Part shown: in pieces, positions 53,102 through 61,271 of the stretch
How the letters are laid out: every line of letters starts with the position of its first letter
How positions within the stretch are numbered: position 1 is the first letter of the stretch
From: Alistipes sp. Marseille-P5061
Lineage (GTDB): Bacteria; Bacteroidota; Bacteroidia; Bacteroidales; Rikenellaceae
Assembly: GCF_900290115.1 (NCBI RefSeq)
Contig: NZ_LT985749.1
Coordinates: forward strand, 112,301 to 176,300
DNA length: 64,000 nucleotides
Reading direction: 5' to 3'
Program-made: the position numbers and the translations under genes
The notes under the pieces: model-generated
Databases searched by the model: none
The model's input: only the letters and a program-made list of their open reading frames with translations
What the model was told of the DNA's origin: nothing

Positions 53102-54118
53102 CTATTGGTTTTTGTGTGATACATTCTGTTCGTTTTCGTGCGAAGCCGAAGCGCCGCGCGCGGGGGCCGATGCGGCGGCGTCGCGGTCGAAGGCCTCGAC
53201 GATGTACTTGACCAGCGGGTGGCGGACGATGTCGCGCTTGTCGAATTCGACGATGCCGATATCCTCCACGCGGCGCAGAATCTCCATCGTGTGCACCAGA
53301 CCGCTGTCGCTCTTGCGCGGCAGGTCAATCTGCGTCACGTCGCCCGTGACGATGAACTTGGCGTTGCGTCCCATGCGCGTGAGGAACATCTTGATTTGCG
53401 AGAGGGTCGTGTTCTGCGCCTCGTCCAGAATGACGAAGGCGTTGTCGAGCGTGCGGCCGCGCATGTAGGCCAGCGGCGCAATCTGCACGGTCCCCTCCTC
53501 GATGTAGCGGGTCAGCTTGGCGGCGGGAATCATGTCGTTCAGCGCATCGTAGAGGGGCTGCAGGTAGGGGTCGAGCTTCTCCTTCATGTCGCCGGGCAGG
53601 AAGCCCAGTTTCTCGCCCGCCTCGACGGCCGGACGCGTCAGGATGATGCGCCGCACCTGCCGCTCCTTGAGCGCCCGCACGGCCAACGCAATGGCCGTAT
53701 AGGTCTTGCCCGAGCCGGCCGGTCCGACCGCAAAGAGCAGGTCGCACTTGTCGTAGAGGCTCACCAGCCGCTGCTGGTTGACCGTCCGTGCGCGGATGAT
53801 GTTGCCGTTGTTGCCGTAGACGATTACATCCTTGTCGGTGGGCGCCTCCTGCAGCGCCACGCCCGAGAAGGCCTGCGAGACCACCTCCGAGGAGATGTGG
53901 CCGTACTTGAGGTAATAGGCCACCAGCCCGTCGAGGTGCTTCTCGAAGCGCTCGGTCTCGGCACGCGGGCCGAGCACCTTGAGCGACGAGCCGCGCGCGA
54001 CAATCTTCAACTGGGGATGCAGCTCCCGAATCTGGTCCAGATAGACGTTCTGGGCTCCGTAGAGCTCGCGGGGGTCGACCCCCTCGACGAGTATCTCTCT
54101 GCCGACTGCCTCCGTCAT
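53102..54118 (-). CDS. phoH: PhoH-family ATPase
   Basis: PhoH-like proteins are ATPases linked to RNA metabolism. The 338-residue protein has a short N-terminal KH-like region, then Walker A GPAGSGKT (about residue 132) and Walker B FVILDEAQNTT (about 230), followed by VTGDVTQIDLP. The C-terminal tail is Ala-rich. It begins 2 bases after the barrel gene stop and ends 6 bases before pepD. Confidence 0.95.
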   Translation of the reverse strand: MTEAVGREILVEGVDPRELYGAQNVYLDQIRELHPQLKIVARGSSLKVLGPRAETERFEKHLDGLVAYYLKYGHISSEVVSQAFSGVALQEAPTDKDVIVYGNNGNIIRARTVNQQRLVSLYDKCDLLFAVGPAGSGKTYTAIALAVRALKERQVRRIILTRPAVEAGEKLGFLPGDMKEKLDPYLQPLYDALNDMIPAAKLTRYIEEGTVQIAPLAYMRGRTLDNAFVILDEAQNTTLSQIKMFLTRMGRNAKFIVTGDVTQIDLPRKSDSGLVHTMEILRRVEDIGIVEFDKRDIVRHPLVKYIVEAFDRDAAASAPARGASASHENEQNVSHKNQ

Positions 54119-54120
54119 GG

Positions 54121-54717
54121 TCAGAAGATATAGCCGACGCTGAGCGCCACGTTGTAGGAACGGAGTTTGCCCATCACCTTGTCGTTGGGCAGCGCCACAT
54201 CCTTCTTGCTCGAGAACTGGCCGTTGTAGCGCAGGTCGATGTAGAGGTGGCGCAGCAGCGTGATGCCCGCGCCCACGGTATAGGAGACCGACGGACGCAC
54301 GCGCCCGAAGTCGAGCAGGTCACCGCCCGACTTCTGCTTGCAGTCGTTGAGCACCGTGAAGACCGGACCGGCGAAGATGCGCACCGGACGGAGCAGCCGC
54401 AGCGATGCGAGCACCGGCACGTCGATGGAGTTCGACTTGACGTTGACCTCAGCCTCGCCTTCGGTGCGGATGCGCATCCCCTGGCGGACATAGAGAATCT
54501 GCGGCTCGATGGCCACGGCGCCGAAGTTGACCGCCGTCATGATGCCGGCCTGCCAGCCCAGCTTGTTGCGGATTTCGGTCTTGCTCATGTTGGTGGTGAA
54601 CTCGGGGACGTTCACGCCGCCCATGATGCCCCACTCCACCCGAATCGGAGAGCGCTGTGCCGAGGCCGTCAGAGCGACGACGAGCAGCAGCGAGGTAATC
54701 ACTATTCTGCGTATCAT
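54121..54717 (-). CDS. Small outer-membrane beta-barrel (porin-like) protein
   Basis: The 198-residue protein has a signal peptide ending at LTASAQ (about residue 21) and about eight predicted beta strands, ending in aromatic NVALSVGYIF, a typical barrel terminus. It resembles the OmpA/PorT-like small barrels of Bacteroidetes. It is the first gene of the cluster with phoH, pepD and the lipid kinase. The specific function is unknown. Confidence 0.88.
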   Translation of the reverse strand: MIRRIVITSLLLVVALTASAQRSPIRVEWGIMGGVNVPEFTTNMSKTEIRNKLGWQAGIMTAVNFGAVAIEPQILYVRQGMRIRTEGEAEVNVKSNSIDVPVLASLRLLRPVRIFAGPVFTVLNDCKQKSGGDLLDFGRVRPSVSYTVGAGITLLRHLYIDLRYNGQFSSKKDVALPNDKVMGKLRSYNVALSVGYIF

Positions 54718-54745
54718 AATCGTTTCTGTTTTTCGGTTTGTTTCG

Positions 54746-55942
54746 TTATCGGTTGTTCATCTCTTTCCGGCCGCGCCGCCGCAGCACCACCGAGGCCCAG
54801 AGCATGTAGAGGACACACGCCGCCGGGAAGAGCAATCCCCATGCCGCGGCCCCCGTCCAGCGGACAATCGCCCCGCAGACCGGACCCGAGAGGGCGCCGG
54901 CCGAGATGGCCAGAATCATCAGCCCGGCCACGCCGTTGGCCTGCTCCGCGGCGACGGCCCGCGTGGCGACGGCGTAGAAGGTGGCGAAGACGCAGGCCAG
55001 CGTGAAGCCCAGCACCCCCAGCAGCAGGTAGACCGGCCATACGGAGCCGTGCGGCAGGGCCACCAGGGCGGCGAGTGCCGCGAGGGCCACCGTCATGTTG
55101 CCGCCGAGGTACTTCACGTCGGAGCGGCGGGCCAGCACCCACGCGCCGACCAGCGTCCCGACGATGCGGCAGGCGTAGAAGCCCGTCGTGGTGAGCATCG
55201 CGTCGGGCGAATCGATGAGCCGCACCGAGAGGTAGCCCACCCCGACATCGGCCGCGATGAAGCAGGCCACGCCGACGGCGCAGAGGAGCACCGTGCGGTT
55301 GCCCAGCAGGCGGAAGCTGTCGGCAAGCCCCCGCCGGCCGCCGCTCCGGGCGGTGCGTGCCGCCGCTGCGGGCTCCGCAACGGGTGTCAGCTGCAGCCAG
55401 AGCCCGCCCGCAACGGTCAGTGCAGCGTAGAGCGGCAGCAGCAGGCGCCACGAGCCGGTCAGCGCCACGAGCCCCGTGACAATCGGCGCCAGCAGGAGCA
55501 GCGAGGTGTTGCGGAAAATCTGCCCGATGGTCAGATAGCTCGTCATCCGCTCTTCGGGCACGATGGTTGCCAGCAGCGGGTTGACGGCCACCTGCACCAC
55601 CGTGTTGCCGATGCCCAGCAGGCCGAAGCCGACGAAGTACCACCCCAGGGCGCACCCCTCGCCCGCAAGCCAGGGGACGAGCAGCCCGACGGCCGTCAGG
55701 GCGTAGCCCAGCAGCGCCGTGGCCTTGCGCCCGATGCGGTTCATCAGCCCCGCGACGGGGGTCGAGAGAAGCAGGAACCAGAGGAAGACCATCGTCGGCA
55801 GGAAGCTCACGGCCGCCTGGCGCCCGGCCGGAAACTCGGCGGCGATGCGCCCCGTAATGGGGGCCACAATGTCGCAGAAGCCCATGATGAAGAACCCCAT
55901 CAGGACCGCTCCGAGCAGTTTTCTGTCCACTTTCTTACCCAT
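54746..55942 (-). CDS. MFS transporter
   Basis: The start at 55942 (MGKKVDRKLLGAVLMGFF) gives 398 residues with 12 predicted membrane segments and the loop motif GLMNRIGRKATALLG between helices 2 and 3. The N-terminal DIVAPITGRIAAEF is reminiscent of fucose/sugar permeases, but the substrate cannot be named. The longer in-frame extension to 56407 crosses the promoter (TAACTTTG at 55971-55964) and is rejected. Confidence 0.9.
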   Translation of the reverse strand: MGKKVDRKLLGAVLMGFFIMGFCDIVAPITGRIAAEFPAGRQAAVSFLPTMVFLWFLLLSTPVAGLMNRIGRKATALLGYALTAVGLLVPWLAGEGCALGWYFVGFGLLGIGNTVVQVAVNPLLATIVPEERMTSYLTIGQIFRNTSLLLLAPIVTGLVALTGSWRLLLPLYAALTVAGGLWLQLTPVAEPAAAARTARSGGRRGLADSFRLLGNRTVLLCAVGVACFIAADVGVGYLSVRLIDSPDAMLTTTGFYACRIVGTLVGAWVLARRSDVKYLGGNMTVALAALAALVALPHGSVWPVYLLLGVLGFTLACVFATFYAVATRAVAAEQANGVAGLMILAISAGALSGPVCGAIVRWTGAAAWGLLFPAACVLYMLWASVVLRRRGRKEMNNR

Positions 55943-55963
55943 CGACACAAGGATATGTTTCGT

Positions 55964-55971
55964 CAAAGTTA
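55964..55971 (-). promoter_or_regulatory. -7 box of the MFS gene
   Basis: The minus strand reads TAACTTTG, about 22 bases before the start codon. Confidence 0.6.
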
Positions 55972-56029
55972 CATTTTTTTTCGGGAAAACAACCGCTCCG
56001 CCCGATTTTTTACCGCCCGGCGCGGCACT

Positions 56030-56150
56030 TTCGCCGACTTGCGCGACACTCCGTCCGACCCGGCGCGGCACCTCATCTGGCCCCAAGCAACACCTCATCC
56101 GACCCCCGCGACACTCCGTCCGACCCGAGCAGCACTCCGTCCGCCCCTGC
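56030..56150. repeat. Degenerate repeats between divergent transporter genes
   Basis: GCGACACTCCGTCCGACCC and close variants (for example near 56042 and 56107) recur about five times with small changes. The surrounding gap otherwise contains the two promoters. Confidence 0.6.
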
Positions 56151-56292
56151 CGCATGCGCCGCTGCCGCCGGATGCCTCCCGCGCGCCACGGCAAGAGCGC
56201 CCGCACGCAGCGAATCGCTGCCGACCCCCACCGAAGCCGCAGCACGGGGCGAAAATTACGGGCGGAACGTTCTTTTTTTCGCCGATTTTTCG

Positions 56293-56300
56293 TATATTTG
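56293..56300 (+). promoter_or_regulatory. -7 box of the antiporter gene
   Basis: TATATTTG is an exact TAnnTTTG match; transcription would start near 56,307. Confidence 0.6.
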
Positions 56301-56394
56301 TTTCTAAGGAGCCCGGGCGCAGCCCTTTTCTCAGGGAGAGAACCCGCACGGCATGCCCGAACCGGCTCCGCAACCTCCAAAAACCGCACCGACC

Positions 56395-58455
56395 ATGTTT
56401 CTCGCACTCTCCGGCATCACCCTGCCGCTCGAAGACCCCATACTCAAGTTCCTGCTCATCCTGGCCATCATTCTGGCCGCCCCGCTGGTGCTCAACAAGC
56501 TGCGGATTCCCTACCTGCTGGGACTCATCATCGCCGGCGCCGTCATCGGCCCCCACGGCTTCAACCTCGTGCTGCGCGACAGCAGCATCATCCTCTCGGG
56601 TACGGCCGGACTGCTCTACATCATGTTCCTCTCGGGTCTCGAGATGGATGTCAACGACCTGCGCCGCAACGGCTGGCGCAGCATCGTCTTCGGCCTCTAC
56701 ACCTTCTCGATACCGATGGCCTTCGGCATCCTGGCCGGATACTACATCCTCGGCTTCGCGCTCCACTCCTCCATCCTGCTGGCGGCGCTCTTCGCCTCGC
56801 AGACGCTCATCGCCTACCCGATGGTCTCGAAGCTGGGGCTCGCCCGCGACAAGTCGGTGGTCATCGCCGTGGGCGGCACGATGATTACCGACACGCTGGC
56901 CCTGCTGGTGCTGACCGTCATCGTGGGCCTCTCGACGGGCAAGGTCGACCAGGCCTTCTGGTACCGGCTCAGCGGCTCGGTGGTGGCCTGCATCGCCGGC
57001 ATCACGCTGCTCTTCCCGCTCATCGGACGCTGGTTCTTCAAACATTGCAGCGACAACATCGCGCAGTACATCTTCGTGCTGATGATGGTCTTTCTGGGGG
57101 CCTTCGCCGCCGAAGCCGCCGGTCTGGAGCCCATCATCGGCGCCTTCCTGGCGGGTCTGGCCATGGGGCGGCTCATCCCGCGCACCTCGCCGCTGATGAA
57201 CCGCATCGACTTTGTCGGCAACGCCATCTTCATCCCCTTCTTCCTCATCAGCGTGGGGATGCTCATCGACTACCGCGCCTTCTTCAAGAGCTGGGAGACG
57301 CTCGAGGTGAGCGCCGTGATGGTCGTCGGCGTCACGGCGGCCAAGTACCTCGCGGCGGTCCTCTCACAGAAGACCTTCCGCCTCTCGCGCGACCAGCGCA
57401 CGCTGCTCTTCGGCCTGAGCTCGGCCCACGTGGCCGCCACGCTGGCCGCCGTGATGGTGGGCTACAACGTCATCCTGGGCCATACGCCCGAGGGCGAGCC
57501 CATCCGCCTGCTGAACGAAAGCGTGCTCAACGGCACCATCCTCATGATATTCTTCACCTGCACCATCTCGACCTTCGCCGCCCAGCGCGGCGCCCACAAC
57601 ATCGCCCTGAGCGGCGGGCGGACGGAGGAGCCCGACGAACACGACGAGCGGATTCTCATCCCGGTGGCCAACGACGAGACGGTCGAGGAGCTGGTGCACC
57701 TGAGCACCGCCATCAAGACCCCGCGCGACAAGGGCGGCCTCTTCGCCCTCAACTCGGTGAGCAACCACCTGCAGGACAACGGCCCCGACATCAAGCGGGC
57801 CAAGACGGCGCTGCGCATCGCCCAGAAGACCGCCGCCGCGGGCGACTACCCCATCGAGGCGATGCTCCGCTACGACGTCAACACGGTCAACGCCATCACG
57901 AGCGTCATCCGCGAGCAGCGGATTACGGACCTGGTCATGGGTCTGCACCACAGCCAGGGGCGCATCGACACCTTCCTGGGCAACACGGCGCAGGGCGTGT
58001 TGAGCCAGAACAGCACCATGACGCTCATCTACCGCTCGAAGCAGCCGCTGTCGACCATCCAGCGCCATCTGGTGGTCTGCCCCGCGCAGGCCGAGAAGGA
58101 GGCGGGCTTCCCGCGCTGGGTGCACCGTCTGCGCAACATCGCGCGCAACACCGGCGCCCGGATGATTTTCTACGGCACCGAGACCACGCTGCGCTACATC
58201 CGCGAACTGAACGGCAAGCGGGCCGGCGAGGCGTCGTACCACACCTTCGACGACTGGGACGAGATGCTCGGCGTGGCCAACGACTCGCGCCGCGACGACT
58301 GCATCTGGCTCATCATGAGCCGCAAGGAGCGCATCTCCTACCAGGCGCCCATGAGCCGCATCTCCTACTATCTGAGCACCTACTTCCCCGAACACAGCTT
58401 CGTGCTGCTCTACCCCGAGCAGGCCTCGAACACCGAGGCGCACTACCTGGCCTGA
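56395..58455 (+). CDS. CPA2-type cation:proton antiporter
   Basis: These proteins exchange Na+ or K+ for protons. The start at 56395 (MFLALSGITLPLEDPILKF) gives 686 residues; an in-frame ATG at 56353 adds a Pro-rich stretch and is possible. About 12-13 membrane segments fill residues 15-420, with LRIPYLLGLIIAGAVIGPHG (about 36-55) typical of the family. The C-terminal 250 residues are soluble and resemble universal-stress-type regulatory domains (ILIPVANDETVEELVHL). It stands alone, divergent from the MFS gene. Confidence 0.92.
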   Translation: MFLALSGITLPLEDPILKFLLILAIILAAPLVLNKLRIPYLLGLIIAGAVIGPHGFNLVLRDSSIILSGTAGLLYIMFLSGLEMDVNDLRRNGWRSIVFGLYTFSIPMAFGILAGYYILGFALHSSILLAALFASQTLIAYPMVSKLGLARDKSVVIAVGGTMITDTLALLVLTVIVGLSTGKVDQAFWYRLSGSVVACIAGITLLFPLIGRWFFKHCSDNIAQYIFVLMMVFLGAFAAEAAGLEPIIGAFLAGLAMGRLIPRTSPLMNRIDFVGNAIFIPFFLISVGMLIDYRAFFKSWETLEVSAVMVVGVTAAKYLAAVLSQKTFRLSRDQRTLLFGLSSAHVAATLAAVMVGYNVILGHTPEGEPIRLLNESVLNGTILMIFFTCTISTFAAQRGAHNIALSGGRTEEPDEHDERILIPVANDETVEELVHLSTAIKTPRDKGGLFALNSVSNHLQDNGPDIKRAKTALRIAQKTAAAGDYPIEAMLRYDVNTVNAITSVIREQRITDLVMGLHHSQGRIDTFLGNTAQGVLSQNSTMTLIYRSKQPLSTIQRHLVVCPAQAEKEAGFPRWVHRLRNIARNTGARMIFYGTETTLRYIRELNGKRAGEASYHTFDDWDEMLGVANDSRRDDCIWLIMSRKERISYQAPMSRISYYLSTYFPEHSFVLLYPEQASNTEAHYLA

Positions 58456-58479
58456 CGCCCACGGCCGCTCTGCGCGGCA

Positions 58480-58615
58480 GAGGGACCAAGGTGGAGGTTC
58501 CGGAGCAGAGGTTTCGGGAGAGGCTCCAAGAAGAGGTCCCAGGGCGGAGATCCCGGAGCGGAGGTCCCGGAGCGGAGGTCCCGGAACGGAAGTCCCGGGG
58601 AGAAGGCTTCGTGGC
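58480..58615. repeat. Degenerate repeat array after the antiporter gene
   Basis: The unit CGGAGGTCCCGGAG and variants are repeated about eight times (clearest at 58557-58585). No gene is seen before the der promoter. Confidence 0.7.
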
Positions 58616-58710
58616 AGAGGCTGAAGGGATTTTCAGCAACGATGAAAGCCGTTGCGGCCCCTTTTTTGCGGTTCCGGGGGCCAAAACTTTTTTACTTCGC
58701 GGATTTACGC

Positions 58711-58718
58711 TATCTTTG
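58711..58718 (+). promoter_or_regulatory. -7 box of der
   Basis: TATCTTTG matches TAnnTTTG, 20 bases before the ATG at 58739. Confidence 0.65.
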
Positions 58719-58738
58719 CACCCCAAAACCTACGGAAT

Positions 58739-60043
58739 ATGAGTCTTGTAGCAATAGTAGGCCGTCCCAACGTCGGCAAAAGCACCCTCTTCAACCGGCT
58801 CGTCGGCCAGCGCCAGGCCATCGTCGACTCCACGGCCGGTACCACGCGCGACCGCCACTACGGCCGCACCGACTGGAACGGCAAGGAGTTCTCGGTCATC
58901 GACACGGGCGGCTATACGGTCAACTCGGAGGATATCTTTGAGGACGAAATCCGCCGCCAGGTGCTGCTGGCCATCGACGAGGCGGATGTCATCCTCTTTC
59001 TGGTCGAGGTGGCGACGGGCGTCACCGACCTCGACATGATGATGGCCGACATCCTGCGCCGCTCGTCGAAAAAGGTGCTGCTCATCTGCAACAAGGTGGA
59101 CAACAACGACCAGATTTACCTCTCGCACGAGTTCTACTCGCTCGGGCTGGGCGACCCCTACTGCATCTCCTCGATGTCGGGCAGTGGCACGGGCGACATG
59201 ATGGACGCCATCCTGGCGGCACTGCCCGAGGATGCGGCGGCCGAGGAGGAGGACGACCTGCCGCGCATCACCATCGTCGGCCGCCCCAACGTCGGCAAGT
59301 CGTCGATGACCAACGCCCTGCTGGGCGAGGAACGCAACATCGTCACGGCGATTGCCGGCACCACGCGCGACTCGATTCGCACGCGCTACAACAAGTTCGG
59401 CATGGACTTCTACCTGGTCGACACGGCCGGCATGCGCAAGAAGGGCAAGACGATGGAGGACCTCGAGTTCTACTCGGTCATGCGCTCCATCCGCGCCATC
59501 GAGAACTCCGACGTCTGCATCCTGATGCTCGACGCGCAGCAGGGGCTCGAGTCGCAGGATTTGAACATCCACAACCTGATTGTCCGCAACCGCAAGGGGT
59601 GTGTCATCGTGGTCAACAAGTGGGACCTCGTGGAGAAGGGAAGCAACACGATGAAGGAATGGCGCGACTTCCTGATGAAGCGGCTCGCACCGTTCAACGA
59701 CATTCCGATTATCTTCACCTCGGTCATCAACAAGCAGCGCATCCTCGAGGTGCTGCAGACGGCCATCCGGGTCTATCAGTCGCGCAAGCGGCGCATCGCC
59801 ACCTCGGAGCTCAACGAGGTGCTGCTGCCGCTCATCGAGAACTACCCGCCCCCCGCAACCAAGGGCAAGTACATCCGCATCAAGTACGTGACGCAGCTCC
59901 CGACGCCGACGCCGCAGTTTGCCTTCTTCGTCAACCTGCCGCAGTACATCAAGGAGCCCTACCGCCGCTTCCTGGAGAACAACATCCGCGAACACTGGGA
60001 TTTTTCCGGTGTCCCGCTCCAGATTTACTTCCGGCAGAAGTAG
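58739..60043 (+). CDS. der: Ribosome assembly GTPase Der (EngA)
   Basis: Der helps assemble the 50S subunit. The start at 58739 ([19 protein letters not shown]) gives 434 residues; the earlier in-frame ATG at 58652 lies before the promoter. Two tandem G domains are visible, with P-loops GRPNVGKST at 8-16 and GRPNVGKSS near 180, each followed by DTxG and NKxD motifs (NKVD, NKWD). A C-terminal KH-like domain ends [11 protein letters not shown]. The last 36 bases of the gene and its terminator are copied about 200 bases downstream. Confidence 0.97.
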   Translation: MSLVAIVGRPNVGKSTLFNRLVGQRQAIVDSTAGTTRDRHYGRTDWNGKEFSVIDTGGYTVNSEDIFEDEIRRQVLLAIDEADVILFLVEVATGVTDLDMMMADILRRSSKKVLLICNKVDNNDQIYLSHEFYSLGLGDPYCISSMSGSGTGDMMDAILAALPEDAAAEEEDDLPRITIVGRPNVGKSSMTNALLGEERNIVTAIAGTTRDSIRTRYNKFGMDFYLVDTAGMRKKGKTMEDLEFYSVMRSIRAIENSDVCILMLDAQQGLESQDLNIHNLIVRNRKGCVIVVNKWDLVEKGSNTMKEWRDFLMKRLAPFNDIPIIFTSVINKQRILEVLQTAIRVYQSRKRRIATSELNEVLLPLIENYPPPATKGKYIRIKYVTQLPTPTPQFAFFVNLPQYIKEPYRRFLENNIREHWDFSGVPLQIYFRQK

Positions 60044-60115
60044 ACCGAGACCGCACCCGTTGCAGCCCGGCTCGTTCCGCATCTGGAAAAATCCCATATT
60101 GACATTCCCCCTTTG

Positions 60116-60142
60116 TCCCCCTTTGGCAAAGGGGGATTTTTT
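60116..60142 (+). terminator. Terminator after der (copy 1)
   Basis: CCCCCTTT (60117-60124) pairs with AAAGGGGG (60128-60135) around GGC, followed by six T. Confidence 0.85.
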
Positions 60143-60318
60143 ATCGTCCGCCTTCTCGCCGCGGCCCGGCACCGGGACCCGGCCCCGGTCCTGCTTTCCC
60201 GCTGGCCGAAAGCCTCGGTGTCCCGCTCCAGATTTACTTCCGACAGAAATAGCAAGGGCAACGTGAACAGCACCAGAGCTCATCCGGAAAGAACCCGTAT
60301 TGACATTCCCCCTTTGTT

Positions 60319-60343
60319 CCTCTTTGGCAAAGGGGGATTTTTT
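60319..60343 (+). terminator. Terminator after der (copy 2)
   Basis: The same hairpin appears with one G-T pair (CCTCTTT with AAAGGGG), followed by six T. Confidence 0.75.
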
Positions 60344-60619
60344 GTTGCCCGCCTCCTCGCCGCGGCCCGGCACCGGCCCCCGGACACCCGACCCGGCTTC
60401 CCCGCCGACCGATGAGCCCCGGCGTTCCGCTTCTGATTGCTTCCAGCAATGGTCACACATCGCAACACGGCAACCGCCCTCTGCGAGAAAGCGTATGAAC
60501 GAATTGCCCGACTTAGAACACTCAAATAGGACATTATCCATCAAATAATCGAGCCGACCAACACTGTATGAAACAGCTCAGGAGCATATTATTTTAATCC
60601 GAAGCCATAAGATTTGGCC

Positions 60620-60627
60620 TACATTTG
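60620..60627 (+). promoter_or_regulatory. -7 box of the acetyltransferase gene
   Basis: TACATTTG matches TAnnTTTG. It overlaps the first in-frame ATG (60625), which therefore cannot be the start. Confidence 0.6.
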
Positions 60628-60714
60628 TTGAATACGCTGCAATTGTCTAATTTTAGGGCTCACGTGAAGAAATATGCTTCCCGCGAATCAAACCATTCAT
60701 CGATAAAAGTTGAA

Positions 60715-61167
60715 ATGATGGATATATATCCTGTCCTTTGCAACAAAAAGCAATATCTCGATTTACTGCTCCTCGCCGACGAGCAGGAGTCGATGATTGA
60801 CCGCTATCTGGAACGCGGGGAAATGTTCGTCCTGGCTGAAAACAGCGAGGTCAAAGCTGCATGCGTTGTAACTGAAGAAGGCAAAGGCATCTACGAAATC
60901 AAAAATATTGCGGTCTATCCACAGTTCCAGCACCGGGGGTATGGGAAAAGATTGATATTTTTTCTTCTGGAGCACTACAAGGCTCGATGTCACACAATGC
61001 TTGTCGGGACCGGAGAATCTCCCGAAAACCTCTCCTTCTACAAGCAATGCGGATTTGTCTATTCACACCGGATACCTGATTTTTTCACGGATAATTACGA
61101 CCATCCCATTTTTGAAAAGGGCAAACAATTGAAAGACATGATTTACCTGAAGATAGCCATTCATTAA
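60715..61167 (+). CDS. GNAT-family N-acetyltransferase
   Basis: GNAT enzymes move an acetyl group from acetyl-CoA to an amine. The start at 60715 or 60718 (MMDIYPVLCNKKQYLDL) gives 150 or 149 residues. The acetyl-CoA-binding motif is in NIAVYPQFQHRGYGKRLIFFLLE (Q-x-x-G-x-G/A equivalent HRGYGK, about residue 80), followed by VGTGESPENLSFYKQCGF, the usual motif B. The substrate is unknown. Codon use is more AT-rich than its neighbours, which may mark transfer. Confidence 0.9.
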   Translation: MMDIYPVLCNKKQYLDLLLLADEQESMIDRYLERGEMFVLAENSEVKAACVVTEEGKGIYEIKNIAVYPQFQHRGYGKRLIFFLLEHYKARCHTMLVGTGESPENLSFYKQCGFVYSHRIPDFFTDNYDHPIFEKGKQLKDMIYLKIAIH

Positions 61168-61168
61168 C

Positions 61169-61206
61169 AAACAGGTCCGTATCCCTTTCAGGGCACGGAC
61201 CTGTTT
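61169..61206. terminator. Bidirectional terminator
   Basis: ACAGGTCCGT (61171-61180) pairs with ACGGACCTGT (61195-61204), flanked by A and T runs, between the converging acetyltransferase and GH84 genes. Confidence 0.85.
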
Positions 61207-61271
61207 CATGTTTTTCCCGGCAACGATGTTCCGACAAATCTACGAAGAGAGGTCTGCCGGAGCAAACGCCG

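Larger units (their letters stand above)
60008..60420 (+). repeat. Tandem duplication of the der 3' end and its terminator
   Basis: The unit beginning GGTGTCCCGCTCCAGATTTA at 60008 (end of der) recurs at 60217 with three changes up to the stop codon, and a weaker third start is visible at 60421. Both full copies contain ATTGACATTCCCCCTTTG, a terminator and CGCCGCGGCCCGGCACCGG. Periods are 209 and 204 bases. Confidence 0.8.
60044..60619. other. Non-coding region between der and the acetyltransferase gene
   Basis: About 570 bases contain the der-end duplications with two terminators and then unrelated, more AT-rich DNA. Open frames here are short and lie across the repeats; no gene is supported. 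Confidence 0.65.

Noticed and set aside
58480..58615. Possible CRISPR array
   Set aside because: The units are about 14 bases, adjacent and degenerate, with no spacers and no cas genes.
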